Origin: Exiguobacterium antarcticum DSM 14480
Lineage (GTDB): Bacteria > Bacillota > Bacilli > Exiguobacteriales > Exiguobacteriaceae
Length of the DNA: 64,000 bases
Direction: 5' to 3'
NCBI RefSeq assembly: GCF_000685865.1
Contig: NZ_JMKS01000005.1
Span: forward strand, 744,001-808,000
How positions within the stretch are numbered: the first letter of the stretch is position 1; the number at the start of each line of letters is the position of its first letter. Both the position numbers and the translations under genes were made by a program. This document shows positions 41,591-49,908 of the stretch, in pieces. Under the pieces are notes generated by a model that was given only the letters and a program-made list of their open reading frames with translations, had not been told where the DNA came from and made no database searches.

Positions 41591-42721
41591 GTGATACAGG
41601 TGAAATGGATTCATACTGCCGATTGGCACTTAGGAAAAATCGTTCATGGCGAATCGATGCTTGAAAATCAACGTTTCGTCCTGCAGGAATTGTTACAACT
41701 GATTGACCGGGAACAGCCCGATGCCGTCGTTATCGCCGGTGATTTATATGACCGTGCCGTCCCGCCGACGGAAGCTGTCGAATTGTTGGACCAGACCTTT
41801 GCCGAGATCGTCCTCGAACGAAACATCCCGATCATCGCGATCAGCGGCAATCATGACTCGGCTGAACGGCTGAGTTTCGGAACGACGATGTTACAACGGG
41901 CGGGGCTTCATCTGGCAGGGAAATTAACGCCGGCAATCGAGCCGATCACGATCCAAGGCGTTCGGTTCTATCCGGTCCCGTTCGCGGATCCTGCCACTGT
42001 ACGTTATGTCTACCAGGATGAATCGATCCGGACGCACGATGAAGCGATGCGAAAAATCATCGAGTCGATGCCGATCGAAGGACCAAGTGTCCTCGTCGGT
42101 CATGCGTTTGTAATCGGTGGACTCGAAACGGACTCGGAACGGCAACTGTCGGTCGGGACGGCCGGGCAAGTCAGTGCTAGTGCCTTTGCACCGTTTACGT
42201 ATACGGCGCTTGGTCATTTGCATAATCCACTGGCGATTCGCTCGGAGACGATCCGCTACAGCGGCTCATTGCTGAAATACTCGTTTTCGGAAGCGAATCA
42301 TCTCAAAGGTGTCGATATCCTGACGCTCAACGAGACCGGGACATTTGATCGCCGGTTCGAGCCGTTGGCAGCCAAACGGGATTTACGGGAACTGACCGGG
42401 AACCTTGCTGAACTGACGGACCCGGCGTTTGTCACGACACAAACGACGGACGATTACATCAAAATCAACCTGACGGACGCAGAAGCCTTGATTGATCCGA
42501 TGGGGAAACTGAAAAAAATCTATCCGAACATCTTGCATCTGGAGCGAACCGGTTTTACACGCGAAAGTACACGCGCTGTGCAAGCCTCACGTGATCAGGT
42601 CCAGGCGGCGACGATTACGGATTTGTTCAGTGAATTTTATGAAGCCGTCCGCGAAAAACAACCAACGGATGCGATGCAGACCGTTTTAGAGGAGGAAGCA
42701 GCATGCGTCCAGAACGATTAA
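41591..42721 (+). CDS. sbcD: DNA repair exonuclease SbcD
   Basis: This ~376-residue Mn2+ nuclease subunit works with SbcC to cut hairpins and blocked DNA ends. The calcineurin-like phosphoesterase motifs are all present: HTADWHLGK, IAGDLYDRAVPP, ISGNHDSAERL, LVGHAF and ALGHLHNP. Several in-frame GTG codons (41585, 41591, 41600) could start it; 41591 fits AGAGG best. It overlaps sbcC by 19 bp, so the pair is coupled. Confidence 0.92.
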   Translation: MIQVKWIHTADWHLGKIVHGESMLENQRFVLQELLQLIDREQPDAVVIAGDLYDRAVPPTEAVELLDQTFAEIVLERNIPIIAISGNHDSAERLSFGTTMLQRAGLHLAGKLTPAIEPITIQGVRFYPVPFADPATVRYVYQDESIRTHDEAMRKIIESMPIEGPSVLVGHAFVIGGLETDSERQLSVGTAGQVSASAFAPFTYTALGHLHNPLAIRSETIRYSGSLLKYSFSEANHLKGVDILTLNETGTFDRRFEPLAAKRDLRELTGNLAELTDPAFVTTQTTDDYIKINLTDAEALIDPMGKLKKIYPNILHLERTGFTRESTRAVQASRDQVQAATITDLFSEFYEAVREKQPTDAMQTVLEEEAACVQND

Positions 42722-45711
42722 CGTTACGTGCTTTCGGACCGTTTGCGGACGAAGAGACGATTGATTTCCGTCAACTCGCCGGTCGAACGATGTTTGTCAT
42801 CTCCGGCAATACCGGAGCCGGTAAAACGACGATCTTTGATGCATTGACGTTTGCGTTGTACGGGGAGACGTCCGGCGGTGAACGGGAAATGAGCGATTTG
42901 CGCAGTCATTTCGCAAAACCGGACCAAAAGACGGAAGTCGAACTGGAGTTCCTCTTAAAAGGCGAGCGGTACCGGATCATCCGCCAACCGAGTCAACCCC
43001 ATCCGGTCAATAAGACGGATTATGGACACGAAGCGGAACTGGCACGACACGATGGAGAAGCATGGAAACCACTCGCCTTAAAGATTCCGGAAATCCGCCA
43101 ACAGGTCCAGGAGTTATTGCAACTGGACCATAAACAGTTTTCGCAAATTCTCTTGTTGCCGCAAAATAAATTCCGGGAACTGTTGATGGCAGAGTCAAAA
43201 GACAAGCTCCAGATTTTGAAGCAACTGTTCAAGACGGAACAGTATGGTGAGTTCCAACAACGTTTGCACCGCAAAGCGCTGGATCTCGCAGCAGCCATCA
43301 AAGAAACGAAGACGAAGCAGTTGTCGAAACTTGAAGAACTGCCGCTTGAGCTGAACTGGGCAGAGGCGACGGAAACGACAATCCGGCATCAGACGGATCA
43401 GTTACTCACATCACTTGATGAGAAAATCGAACAGACGAAAACGGTGGAACAGACTGTCCGTCAATCGGTTCAACAGCTGGTAGAACGTTTGCGTCAGGCG
43501 GAACAACTTGAACAGACGTTCCGTGAGTATGATCAGTTGTTGCGACTCGAACAACAACTCGCGGTGACATTGCCGGATATGAAACGTCAGACGGAACGGT
43601 ACGACGCGGCGACGCGGGCGGCGGCAATCAGTGGAGTTTTCGAGACGTTTCAATCGGAACAGCAAACGGTCCAGCAGTTGACGGCTACGAAACAACACGT
43701 CTCGACAGAACTGGAGCAATTGTTGCATCGGCTCGATCAGGTGAATCAAGACGTCGATCGGTTGTCGGCAGAGGAACCGGAAATGCGTGAGGTGATGCGT
43801 CGCTTAGAGCAAATCGAAGAAGAATTACAGCGGTTGCAGGATCAAGAACAGCTGTTAAAACAACAACAGCAGTTAACCCGGGCGATTGCTGAGCTGAATC
43901 CTGAAGCGTTACGCAAGGAACGTGATCAGAAGCGCAGTGAACGGACGACACTTCAAACAAGAGTCGGCGCGATGACGGACGAGTCGAGCAACCGCCTGAC
44001 GATTCAGGAACGGCGTTTCCTCTTACAGACTGCTGAGCAAAAACAGCAGGAATGGCAACGAAACGAAGCGGAACGGCTTCGGTTGATCGAACAGGGAACG
44101 CGGGTCAAACAGGAAAAAGAGCAGGCGGAACTTGCCTATACGACAGGGCGGCAAAACGAACGCCGTCAACTGGCCGCAGAACTGGCGGCGCATCTGCATG
44201 ACGGAGACGCTTGCCCGGTCTGTGGAAGTACGTCACATCCGCAACTTGCGGTCAAAACAGAACCACTTGATGTCGAGGCCTTACACCACGTCTACTTAAA
44301 AGCTCAGACGGCGCATCAGGAACTGCAGGCAACCTACCGGACGGTCGCGGAACGTAAACGACAACTCGAACACGACATCACGACGCTTGGTCAAGGCAAG
44401 GAGCTTCCGACCAATCTGACGACGATCCGGACAGAAATCGAGTCCTTGCAGGCTCAGGAAACCGAATTGCAACGGCAACAGGAACAAAAACAACAGCTCG
44501 AGCAACAAGTACGGACGATCGAGAAGGTACTGGAACGGTTGGACCGTCAGATCGAGGAAGAGACAGATCGTCAGTCGAAACTGCAGCTGGAACTGGCACG
44601 GCTCGAAGGTACGTTGACCCGGAATCCGGATGCTCCGTCGCGCCGGGAATTAGAGACGGAACAGCAGACGTTAAGCAAACGGTTGGCGTCGTTTGAAGAA
44701 GCACGGACGGAAGCGCACAATCAGAAAAAACAACTGGATCAAGACGTCGCGGTGCGGCGCGATCGGTTGGAGCACATCAAAACAGACTTGACGGAGCGTA
44801 CATCGAAGTGGACGGAAGCGAAAGAATTGTTTGAGCGTAGCCTGCAAGAAGAACGGTTTGCGACGATCGAACAGTTTGAACAGGCGCGGATGACGCGGCA
44901 AGACATTGCGCAATTGGCGGAACGTCTGGAAGCCGACCGGCGGAAACGGCAGGACGTCGAGACGGGACTGGAGCGAATCCGTCAGATCATAAAAGCGCAG
45001 GACCGACCGGACTTAGCGACGATCCGACTGTCTGTCGGGCAGGCGGAAACCGAACTGACCGAAGCGACGGACCAGCGAATCGGTGTCGAAAAAGAACGGC
45101 TCCACGTCAAACAATTGGTCGATGCCTGGTCGAACCTACAACAGCAAATCGAGGAAGAAGATGCACGGTACGGCATCATCGGTGAGCTGGCACGGGTCGG
45201 GGTCGGAGAAAATGCACAACGGATGACGTTTGAGACGTATGTCCAAACCGCCTATTTCGATGAGATCCTGCAAGCCGCGAACCGGCATCTGCACGGAATG
45301 ACGTCGGGCCGTTTCCTGCTTGAACGGAAGACGGAAGCCGGAAAGGGCTTGAAAAAGTACGGACTCGATTTAAACGTCTTTGATGCCTATACGTCGCAGA
45401 CACGGCACGTCAAGACGTTGTCCGGCGGGGAAAGTTTCAAGGCCTCACTCGCCTTGGCGCTTGGTCTGTCGGAAGTCGTGCAGGAAGCAAGCGGCGGCGT
45501 GTCGCTTGAAACGATGTTCATCGATGAAGGGTTTGGTACACTTGACCCGGAATCGCTTGAACAGGCGATCGAAACATTGTTATCGATTCAGGCAAGCGGT
45601 CGGATGGTCGGAATCATCAGCCACGTCCAGGAACTAAAATCGCGGGTCGATGCGAAAATTGAAGTCACGCAAGGTAAAACAGGATCGACGATTCGCCTTG
45701 TCGTCGAGTGA
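42703..45711 (+). CDS. sbcC: DNA repair ATPase SbcC
   Basis: This 1002-residue SMC-like ATPase forms the SbcCD complex on DNA ends. The N-terminal Walker A is SGNTGAGKTT; a long coiled coil follows (about 180-500 and 520-850, extremely Gln/Glu/Leu-rich), broken by the zinc hook CPVCGSTSHP at about residue 505. The C-terminal lobe has LSGGESFKASLALALGL and the Walker B MFIDEGFGTLDPES. All pieces are intact and the length is normal. The ATG at 42703 lies inside sbcD behind GAGGAGG. Confidence 0.94.
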   Translation: MRPERLTLRAFGPFADEETIDFRQLAGRTMFVISGNTGAGKTTIFDALTFALYGETSGGEREMSDLRSHFAKPDQKTEVELEFLLKGERYRIIRQPSQPHPVNKTDYGHEAELARHDGEAWKPLALKIPEIRQQVQELLQLDHKQFSQILLLPQNKFRELLMAESKDKLQILKQLFKTEQYGEFQQRLHRKALDLAAAIKETKTKQLSKLEELPLELNWAEATETTIRHQTDQLLTSLDEKIEQTKTVEQTVRQSVQQLVERLRQAEQLEQTFREYDQLLRLEQQLAVTLPDMKRQTERYDAATRAAAISGVFETFQSEQQTVQQLTATKQHVSTELEQLLHRLDQVNQDVDRLSAEEPEMREVMRRLEQIEEELQRLQDQEQLLKQQQQLTRAIAELNPEALRKERDQKRSERTTLQTRVGAMTDESSNRLTIQERRFLLQTAEQKQQEWQRNEAERLRLIEQGTRVKQEKEQAELAYTTGRQNERRQLAAELAAHLHDGDACPVCGSTSHPQLAVKTEPLDVEALHHVYLKAQTAHQELQATYRTVAERKRQLEHDITTLGQGKELPTNLTTIRTEIESLQAQETELQRQQEQKQQLEQQVRTIEKVLERLDRQIEEETDRQSKLQLELARLEGTLTRNPDAPSRRELETEQQTLSKRLASFEEARTEAHNQKKQLDQDVAVRRDRLEHIKTDLTERTSKWTEAKELFERSLQEERFATIEQFEQARMTRQDIAQLAERLEADRRKRQDVETGLERIRQIIKAQDRPDLATIRLSVGQAETELTEATDQRIGVEKERLHVKQLVDAWSNLQQQIEEEDARYGIIGELARVGVGENAQRMTFETYVQTAYFDEILQAANRHLHGMTSGRFLLERKTEAGKGLKKYGLDLNVFDAYTSQTRHVKTLSGGESFKASLALALGLSEVVQEASGGVSLETMFIDEGFGTLDPESLEQAIETLLSIQASGRMVGIISHVQELKSRVDAKIEVTQGKTGSTIRLVVE

Positions 45712-45721
45712 GGGGTGTAAG

Positions 45722-46513
45722 ATGGAAACCAAACAAATGGTAACGAAATCGATGTTGATCGCTGATTTAAAACAGCTCGGCGTGACGGCAGGAATGAAAG
45801 TATTTGTCCACAGCTCGATGAAGGAAATCGGTTGGATTCCGGGCGGCGCACAATCGATCATCGAAGCGTTGCAAGAGGTCGTCACAGCAGACGGTCTGAT
45901 CATGATGGCGGCACAAAGCACCGATAATTCAGACCCGAAAAACTGGAGTCGTCCCGCCGTACCGGAAGACTGGTGGGAGACGATCCGTCAGGAAATGCCG
46001 GCGTACGATCCGGCCAAGACGCCGACGCGCGGAATCGGGAAAGTACCGGAACTGTTTCGGACATTCCCGGACGTCAAACGCAGTGAGCATCCGATGTGGT
46101 CGGTTACGGCGTGGGGCAAAGACGCAGCGTCATTCGTTGCCGGACATACGATTGAAAATGGATTTGGTCCGGGTTCACCGCTTGAGAAGTTCATCGAAGC
46201 GGACGGTCAGATTCTTCATCTCGGTTCACCGTGGGATGCGACAACCGTTTGGCATTATGCCGAATACGGGATTGTCCGCCCGGATGAAGAGTCGGGCTGT
46301 AGAGTCAATCAAGCCGGTCAAGAGGTCTTCATCACGTACCGTCACCGGATGATCGACAGTGATCCGTTTGGACCGATCGGTGAAGGATTGACGGATGAGA
46401 CATTCGTGACGATAGGCAAAGTCGGACAAGCGACATCGCACCTCGTCTCGGCAAAGGAATCGATTCCCGTCGTCATGTTTCAGCTGAATGCCTTAAATAG
46501 TTGGTTAAGCTGA
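45722..46513 (+). CDS. AAC(3)-family N-acetyltransferase
   Basis: This 263-residue protein belongs to the aminoglycoside 3-N-acetyltransferase / YokD family, which transfers acetyl from CoA to an amine. Family marks are VFVHSSMKEIGWIPGG, MMAAQSTDNSDP, RSEHPMWSVTAWG and ILHLGSPWDATTVWHYAEY. Chromosomal YokD-like members in Bacilli are not generally linked to resistance, so the natural substrate is open. AGGGGTGTAAG precedes the ATG at 45722, 10 bp after sbcC. It ends 58 bp before the Bax-inhibitor-family gene, just ahead of the repeat that recurs at the window end. Confidence 0.85.
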   Translation: METKQMVTKSMLIADLKQLGVTAGMKVFVHSSMKEIGWIPGGAQSIIEALQEVVTADGLIMMAAQSTDNSDPKNWSRPAVPEDWWETIRQEMPAYDPAKTPTRGIGKVPELFRTFPDVKRSEHPMWSVTAWGKDAASFVAGHTIENGFGPGSPLEKFIEADGQILHLGSPWDATTVWHYAEYGIVRPDEESGCRVNQAGQEVFITYRHRMIDSDPFGPIGEGLTDETFVTIGKVGQATSHLVSAKESIPVVMFQLNALNSWLS

Positions 46514-46529
46514 AACTTTTCCGGGAAAC

Positions 46530-46692
46530 AACCGTATTAAGAAATACAAAAACAGAAGGAGTGAACGCAAGATGGCAACACGATTCAAAGTTAATCCTGC
46601 CTTGCGCCGTGGTTTTGAGACGGCGCGCGCTGGTGAACGACCGATGACAAAAGCAGGGACGATGAGTAAGATTTTCCTCTTACTTGCCCTCG
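46530..46692 (+). repeat. First copy of a 163-bp direct repeat
   Basis: This stretch is identical, base for base, to 63838-64000 (offset 17308) and the match runs to the window edge. It covers the last 42 bp before the Bax-inhibitor-family gene and its first 121 bp. Confidence 0.97.
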
Positions 46693-47309
46693 TCACGGCA
46701 GCAGCCGGTGGAACGTGGTTCTTCTTAGCTGCGAATCCGCAATTTTTAGTCCCCGCCTTGATTGGTGGCGTCGTCCTCGGCTTGATTCTCGCCCTGATCA
46801 TCACGTTTAAACCACGGACAGCACCGGTTCTTTCACCGGTCTACGCGATTGTCGAAGGGGTCGCCGTCGGAGCGATTTCGTTGATGTTTGAAAGCATGTA
46901 CCCAGGGTTAGTCGGGAAAGCGGTCCTCGCGACATTCGTCGTCTCGTTTGCGATGTGGTTCGTCTATTCGACGGGCATGATCAAAGTGACGCAACGGTTC
47001 CGTTCGGCCGTCACGGCTGCTATCCTGTCGATTCTCGTCCTGTACGGGGTTAACTTACTCTTGACGTTGTTCGGCATCAGCTTACCGTTCATGACGGGCA
47101 GCTCGCCGCTTGCAATCGGGATCCAGTTCGTCATCGTCATCGTCGCCTCACTCTCACTTGTGATGGACTTTGATTTCATCGCCCGACAAGTCGAGGCGCG
47201 GGCACCAAAATCGATGGAGTGGGTCGCAGCGTTCGGATTGATCGTCACGATCATCTGGCTGTACATCGAAATGCTTGATTTACTATACCGTTTGGCAGCG
47301 CGTGATTGA
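46572..47309 (+). CDS. Bax inhibitor-1/YccA family membrane protein
   Basis: This 245-residue integral membrane protein has seven hydrophobic segments after a basic cytosolic start (ATRFKVNPALRRGFE). SPVYAIVEGVAVGAISLMFE, the MIKVTQRFRSAVTAAI stretch and the C-terminal MDFDFIARQVEARAP with EWVAAFGLIVTIIWLYIEML are typical of the family, whose bacterial members include the Ca2+/H+ leak channel YetJ; this sequence is nearer the YccA-type branch. AGAAGGAG lies before the ATG at 46572. Its promoter-proximal part recurs at 63838-64000. Confidence 0.88.
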   Translation: MATRFKVNPALRRGFETARAGERPMTKAGTMSKIFLLLALVTAAAGGTWFFLAANPQFLVPALIGGVVLGLILALIITFKPRTAPVLSPVYAIVEGVAVGAISLMFESMYPGLVGKAVLATFVVSFAMWFVYSTGMIKVTQRFRSAVTAAILSILVLYGVNLLLTLFGISLPFMTGSSPLAIGIQFVIVIVASLSLVMDFDFIARQVEARAPKSMEWVAAFGLIVTIIWLYIEMLDLLYRLAARD

Positions 47310-47339
47310 TCCCGGTTGATCTGTGAGGAGTAAATATCA

Positions 47340-47729
47340 ATGAAACCACTGATTTTATTTGATGGGGACTGCAATTTGTGTGATGCCAGTGTCCAGTTCA
47401 TCCTAAAACGCGATCAAGGTTATTATGACTTTGCGTCGCTGCAAGGAACAATTGGTCAACAGATGATTCAAAAACACCGGTTGTCGACGGATTTAAATAG
47501 TGTCGTCGTGATTGAACAGGGAGTGCCGTACGTCAGATCGGATGCGGCGCTTCGGATTACCAAGCATTTAAACAGTGCTTGGCCGCTTCTGTCAGGTTTT
47601 CGATGGATGCCACGACCGTTACGAGATGTCGTGTATGATTTCATAGCCAAGCACCGGCATGAATGGTTCGGACAAAAACAGCAATGTTTGTTACCGGATC
47701 TAAAGACATGGGCACGGTTTCACGATTAA
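47340..47729 (+). CDS. DCC-family (DUF393) thiol-disulfide oxidoreductase-like protein
   Basis: This 129-residue protein opens with LILFDGDCNLCDASVQFIL, the DxLCxxC-like signature of the DUF393 family (DGDCNLC). Relatives such as B. subtilis YuxK are annotated as predicted thiol-disulfide oxidoreductases, but no reaction is proven. The rest (SDAALRITKHLNSAWPLL, RDVVYDFIAKHRHEWFG) matches the family end to end. GTGAGGAG precedes the ATG at 47340, 30 bp after the Bax-inhibitor-family gene, so they may be cotranscribed. Confidence 0.88.
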   Translation: MKPLILFDGDCNLCDASVQFILKRDQGYYDFASLQGTIGQQMIQKHRLSTDLNSVVVIEQGVPYVRSDAALRITKHLNSAWPLLSGFRWMPRPLRDVVYDFIAKHRHEWFGQKQQCLLPDLKTWARFHD

Positions 47730-47765
47730 AGTCACGGATAGAGACGTAATTAAAACCCGTTCGAT

Positions 47766-47814
47766 GAACAAAACAACAGGCAAGTCCTCCTCTCGGAAGA
47801 CTTGCCTGTTGTTC
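47766..47814. terminator. Bidirectional intrinsic terminator
   Basis: GAACAAAACAACAGGCAAGTC and GACTTGCCTGTTGTTC form a long stem between convergent genes. Confidence 0.8.
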
Positions 47815-47816
47815 GT

Positions 47817-48131
47817 TCAGCTTCTGTCCGACGATGTCTCTTTGATCGCATCGACATATTGTTTTGCTTCAAGTAATGGATACCCGAGAGTACCCCGAAC
47901 CAGTTTAATCGCTTCCACCGTCTCATGGTCAGACAGAAGTTGCTCAATCTGTTCATTCAGTAGGCTGTGACTGCTTTCGGCATCAGTCATGCCGAGATGT
48001 TCTTGAATACGTGTCAGTTCACGTAGTGTTTGCTGTTGTGTCATGCGAAGTTTTGCGAGTTGCTGGGAAACGGATTGCCAAACGATGATTAGCAGGATCA
48101 AGGGCAACCATGTGGAAAAAAATGAGTCCAT
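47817..48131 (-). CDS. Membrane-anchored protein with ribosomal L7/L12 C-terminal-like domain
   Basis: This 104-residue protein has an N-terminal membrane segment (about residues 6-22), a coiled Gln/Leu-rich linker (KLRMTQQQTLRELTRIQEHLG) and a last 30 residues (ETVEAIKLVRGTLGYPLLEA) that resemble the L7/L12 C-terminal domain, where the pattern is (K/I)IxVIKxVRxxTGLGLKEAKxxV. In L7/L12 this domain recruits translation factors; what it does when membrane-tethered is unknown. AAGGAGGG precedes the ATG at 48131. Confidence 0.7.
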   Translation of the reverse strand: MDSFFSTWLPLILLIIVWQSVSQQLAKLRMTQQQTLRELTRIQEHLGMTDAESSHSLLNEQIEQLLSDHETVEAIKLVRGTLGYPLLEAKQYVDAIKETSSDRS

Positions 48132-48262
48132 TATCAAAAACCCTCCTTTTTCTTACCGTACCACAGCATGTACTCTGTAACAATTAGTGGAAATCCTAAA
48201 GAATTCCGTTTATTCTAGGATAGTGGAAAATTAAGGGTTACATAAAGAAAGGAATGAAATTA

Positions 48263-48997
48263 GTGGAAGAACTGTTAGCTGCACTGATTCCAACATTACT
48301 TCTCATCGGAAGTATCCTAATTGTTGGATTCATCGTCACGCTCGGAAGTTTGTTTTATTTCCGGCGACGATCGTTTGAAAAAAGTACATACAAGCAAGTC
48401 ACGCAGGAAGGTTTCCTGAAAGCCGTCCGCGACAAAGGCATTTGGGGAGAATACTTGACGACGCGTCAGCTTGAAAAAGTCGAGGGCTACGGGAAGTTTG
48501 TCATGAACACCTATTTACCAAAAGTACGGGGGAAGGGTCTAACGGAAATCGATATCACGTTTATTCACGAAAGCGGCATCTACGTCTTAGAGTCGAAAAA
48601 CTACAGTGGTTGGATTTTTGGAAAAGAAGCCGACCGGCAGTGGACACAAATGTTTAAAAACCGCTACAAGCAACGGTTTTACAACCCGATCAAACAAAAC
48701 GAGCAACACCTCAAAAGCATGGAACAGTTTTTAGCCAAAACAGTGGAAGACAATGTCTTTCAATCTGTCATCGTCTTCAGTGAACGGTGTGAACTGAAAA
48801 AGATTACGATTGATTCCAGTCATGTCCACGTCATCAAACGAAACGATTTACGTCGTACGATCAAGCGGCTGGCGACAGTCAAACGTTTGACATCAATGCA
48901 AGTTGATTCGGTCTACGAGCAACTCAAACAGCAATCTCAAGTCGATCAACAGGTCAAGGACGCGCATATCGAAGCGATTAAATCGTTTTCGTCGTGA
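48263..48997 (+). CDS. Membrane-anchored NERD-domain protein
   Basis: This ~244-residue protein has an N-terminal membrane segment (about residues 8-32) and a NERD (nuclease-related) domain at about 55-170: GIWGEYLTTRQLE, LTEIDITFIHESGIYVLESKN with the PD-(D/E)xK-like D...ExK core, then RQWTQ and NPIKQNEQH. The C-terminal third is helical. NERD proteins are predicted nucleases; biological role is unclear. The GTG at 48263 is well spaced from AAAGGA, though an ATG at 48254 abuts that site and is the alternative. The next gene follows closely. Confidence 0.82.
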   Translation: MEELLAALIPTLLLIGSILIVGFIVTLGSLFYFRRRSFEKSTYKQVTQEGFLKAVRDKGIWGEYLTTRQLEKVEGYGKFVMNTYLPKVRGKGLTEIDITFIHESGIYVLESKNYSGWIFGKEADRQWTQMFKNRYKQRFYNPIKQNEQHLKSMEQFLAKTVEDNVFQSVIVFSERCELKKITIDSSHVHVIKRNDLRRTIKRLATVKRLTSMQVDSVYEQLKQQSQVDQQVKDAHIEAIKSFSS

Positions 48998-49023
48998 AAA
49001 AAATTAGAGATGGAAGTGAAATT

Positions 49024-49332
49024 ATGGCCATTCATCAAACCCCAATCGATTATATTGATATTCCTGCACCACAGCATAGTGAAGATGCTTATTATCGTGT
49101 TGTGTATGGTGATGTAGATTGGCAAGAAATTCAACAATATAACCGTGCTGTCTATGTATTGATGGGATACGGAAAAACCATTGCTTATCGTAGAGTAGCC
49201 CATATCTTGACGACTCCGAATACACCGAACGATCTATCCGATTTTGATAAAGTCATGGCTGCAATGCAACGGTTGAAAGACCGCAATGCTGTCTATAACG
49301 ACAAACGGAGAGAGAATCACTTATCCGTTTGA
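49024..49332 (+). CDS. Hypothetical protein, 102 residues
   Basis: No family is recognised. The protein is soluble with no signal or membrane segment, rich in Tyr, Asp and His in its first half (YIDIPAPQHSEDAYYRVVYG). A short central stretch, AVYVLMGYGKTIAYRRVAHI, looks amphipathic. The ATG at 49024 is preceded by TGGAAGTG. The frame also opens at a GTG at 48994 that overlaps the NERD stop, giving ten more residues. Its tight spacing to the NERD gene suggests one transcript. AT content is higher than in its neighbours. Confidence 0.55.
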   Translation: MAIHQTPIDYIDIPAPQHSEDAYYRVVYGDVDWQEIQQYNRAVYVLMGYGKTIAYRRVAHILTTPNTPNDLSDFDKVMAAMQRLKDRNAVYNDKRRENHLSV

Positions 49333-49379
49333 CAAACCACCTCATCCGGCATATAGTAAATAAGTTGAAATAATAAGTA

Positions 49380-49392
49380 GTGCAACTATTTA
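49380..49392 (+). promoter_or_regulatory. Putative MarR operator, copy 1
   Basis: GTGCAACTATTTA lies 22 bp before marR. Its exact reverse complement occurs at 49856-49868 before the next gene, so one regulator probably binds both. Confidence 0.6.
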
Positions 49393-49413
49393 TTTCGAAA
49401 GTGGGGAGTTCAA

Positions 49414-49836
49414 GTGAAAGAGGCAGATTGGTCACTTGGTATGCAACTGTCACGCAGCTATCATTCCTTCAAGCGTGCCGCGACGAAACGGATGGCAGAA
49501 CACGATCTGACACCGGAACAGTTTTCGGTTTTGAGTGAACTTCATAAGCAAGAAGGAATCTCGCAAAAGCAGTTGGCCCTGTTCACGGAACGGGATCAGA
49601 CGACGGTCGGAAAGATCCTGGATAAACTGGTGAAGAAGGAACTTGTCATCCGTTCTGCTGATCCACGGGACCGGCGGGCGTTCATCCTACTGACGACAAA
49701 AGCAGGGGCAGAGGTCATCCGAATGTTGGAACCGACGCTCGGTGAACTGCAGCAACAAGCTTTTTCCGGTCTCTCCAAAAAAGAAATCAAACATTTTATC
49801 AAAACACTTGAAACCATTCACAAAAACGTGACGTAA
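49414..49836 (+). CDS. MarR-family transcriptional regulator
   Basis: This 140-residue winged-helix repressor has the MarR layout: LTPEQFSVLSELHKQEGISQ, recognition helix region QKQLALFTERDQTTVGKILD, and the wing with DPRDRRAFILLTTKAG. No conserved redox cysteine is visible, so a small ligand rather than oxidation is the likely signal. The start is GTG at 49414 after GTGGGGAG. It sits 72 bp before the membrane protein it most likely controls, with matching operator half-sites ahead of both genes. Confidence 0.88.
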   Translation: MKEADWSLGMQLSRSYHSFKRAATKRMAEHDLTPEQFSVLSELHKQEGISQKQLALFTERDQTTVGKILDKLVKKELVIRSADPRDRRAFILLTTKAGAEVIRMLEPTLGELQQQAFSGLSKKEIKHFIKTLETIHKNVT

Positions 49837-49855
49837 GTGGTTTCTCTTTTTTAAG

Positions 49856-49868
49856 TAAATAGTTGCAC
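49856..49868 (+). promoter_or_regulatory. Putative MarR operator, copy 2
   Basis: TAAATAGTTGCAC is the exact reverse complement of 49380-49392 and lies 40 bp before the membrane-protein gene, overlapping where a promoter is expected (TATTAT at 49873). Confidence 0.6.
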
Positions 49869-49908
49869 GTGCTATTATAAGTAATGCATATAAAAAGGAG
49901 CAAAACAC

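Noticed and set aside
45722-46513. Acquired aminoglycoside resistance gene
   Set aside because: It belongs to the AAC(3)/YokD family but lies in core-like context with native composition and no mobile element beside it; no resistance can be inferred.
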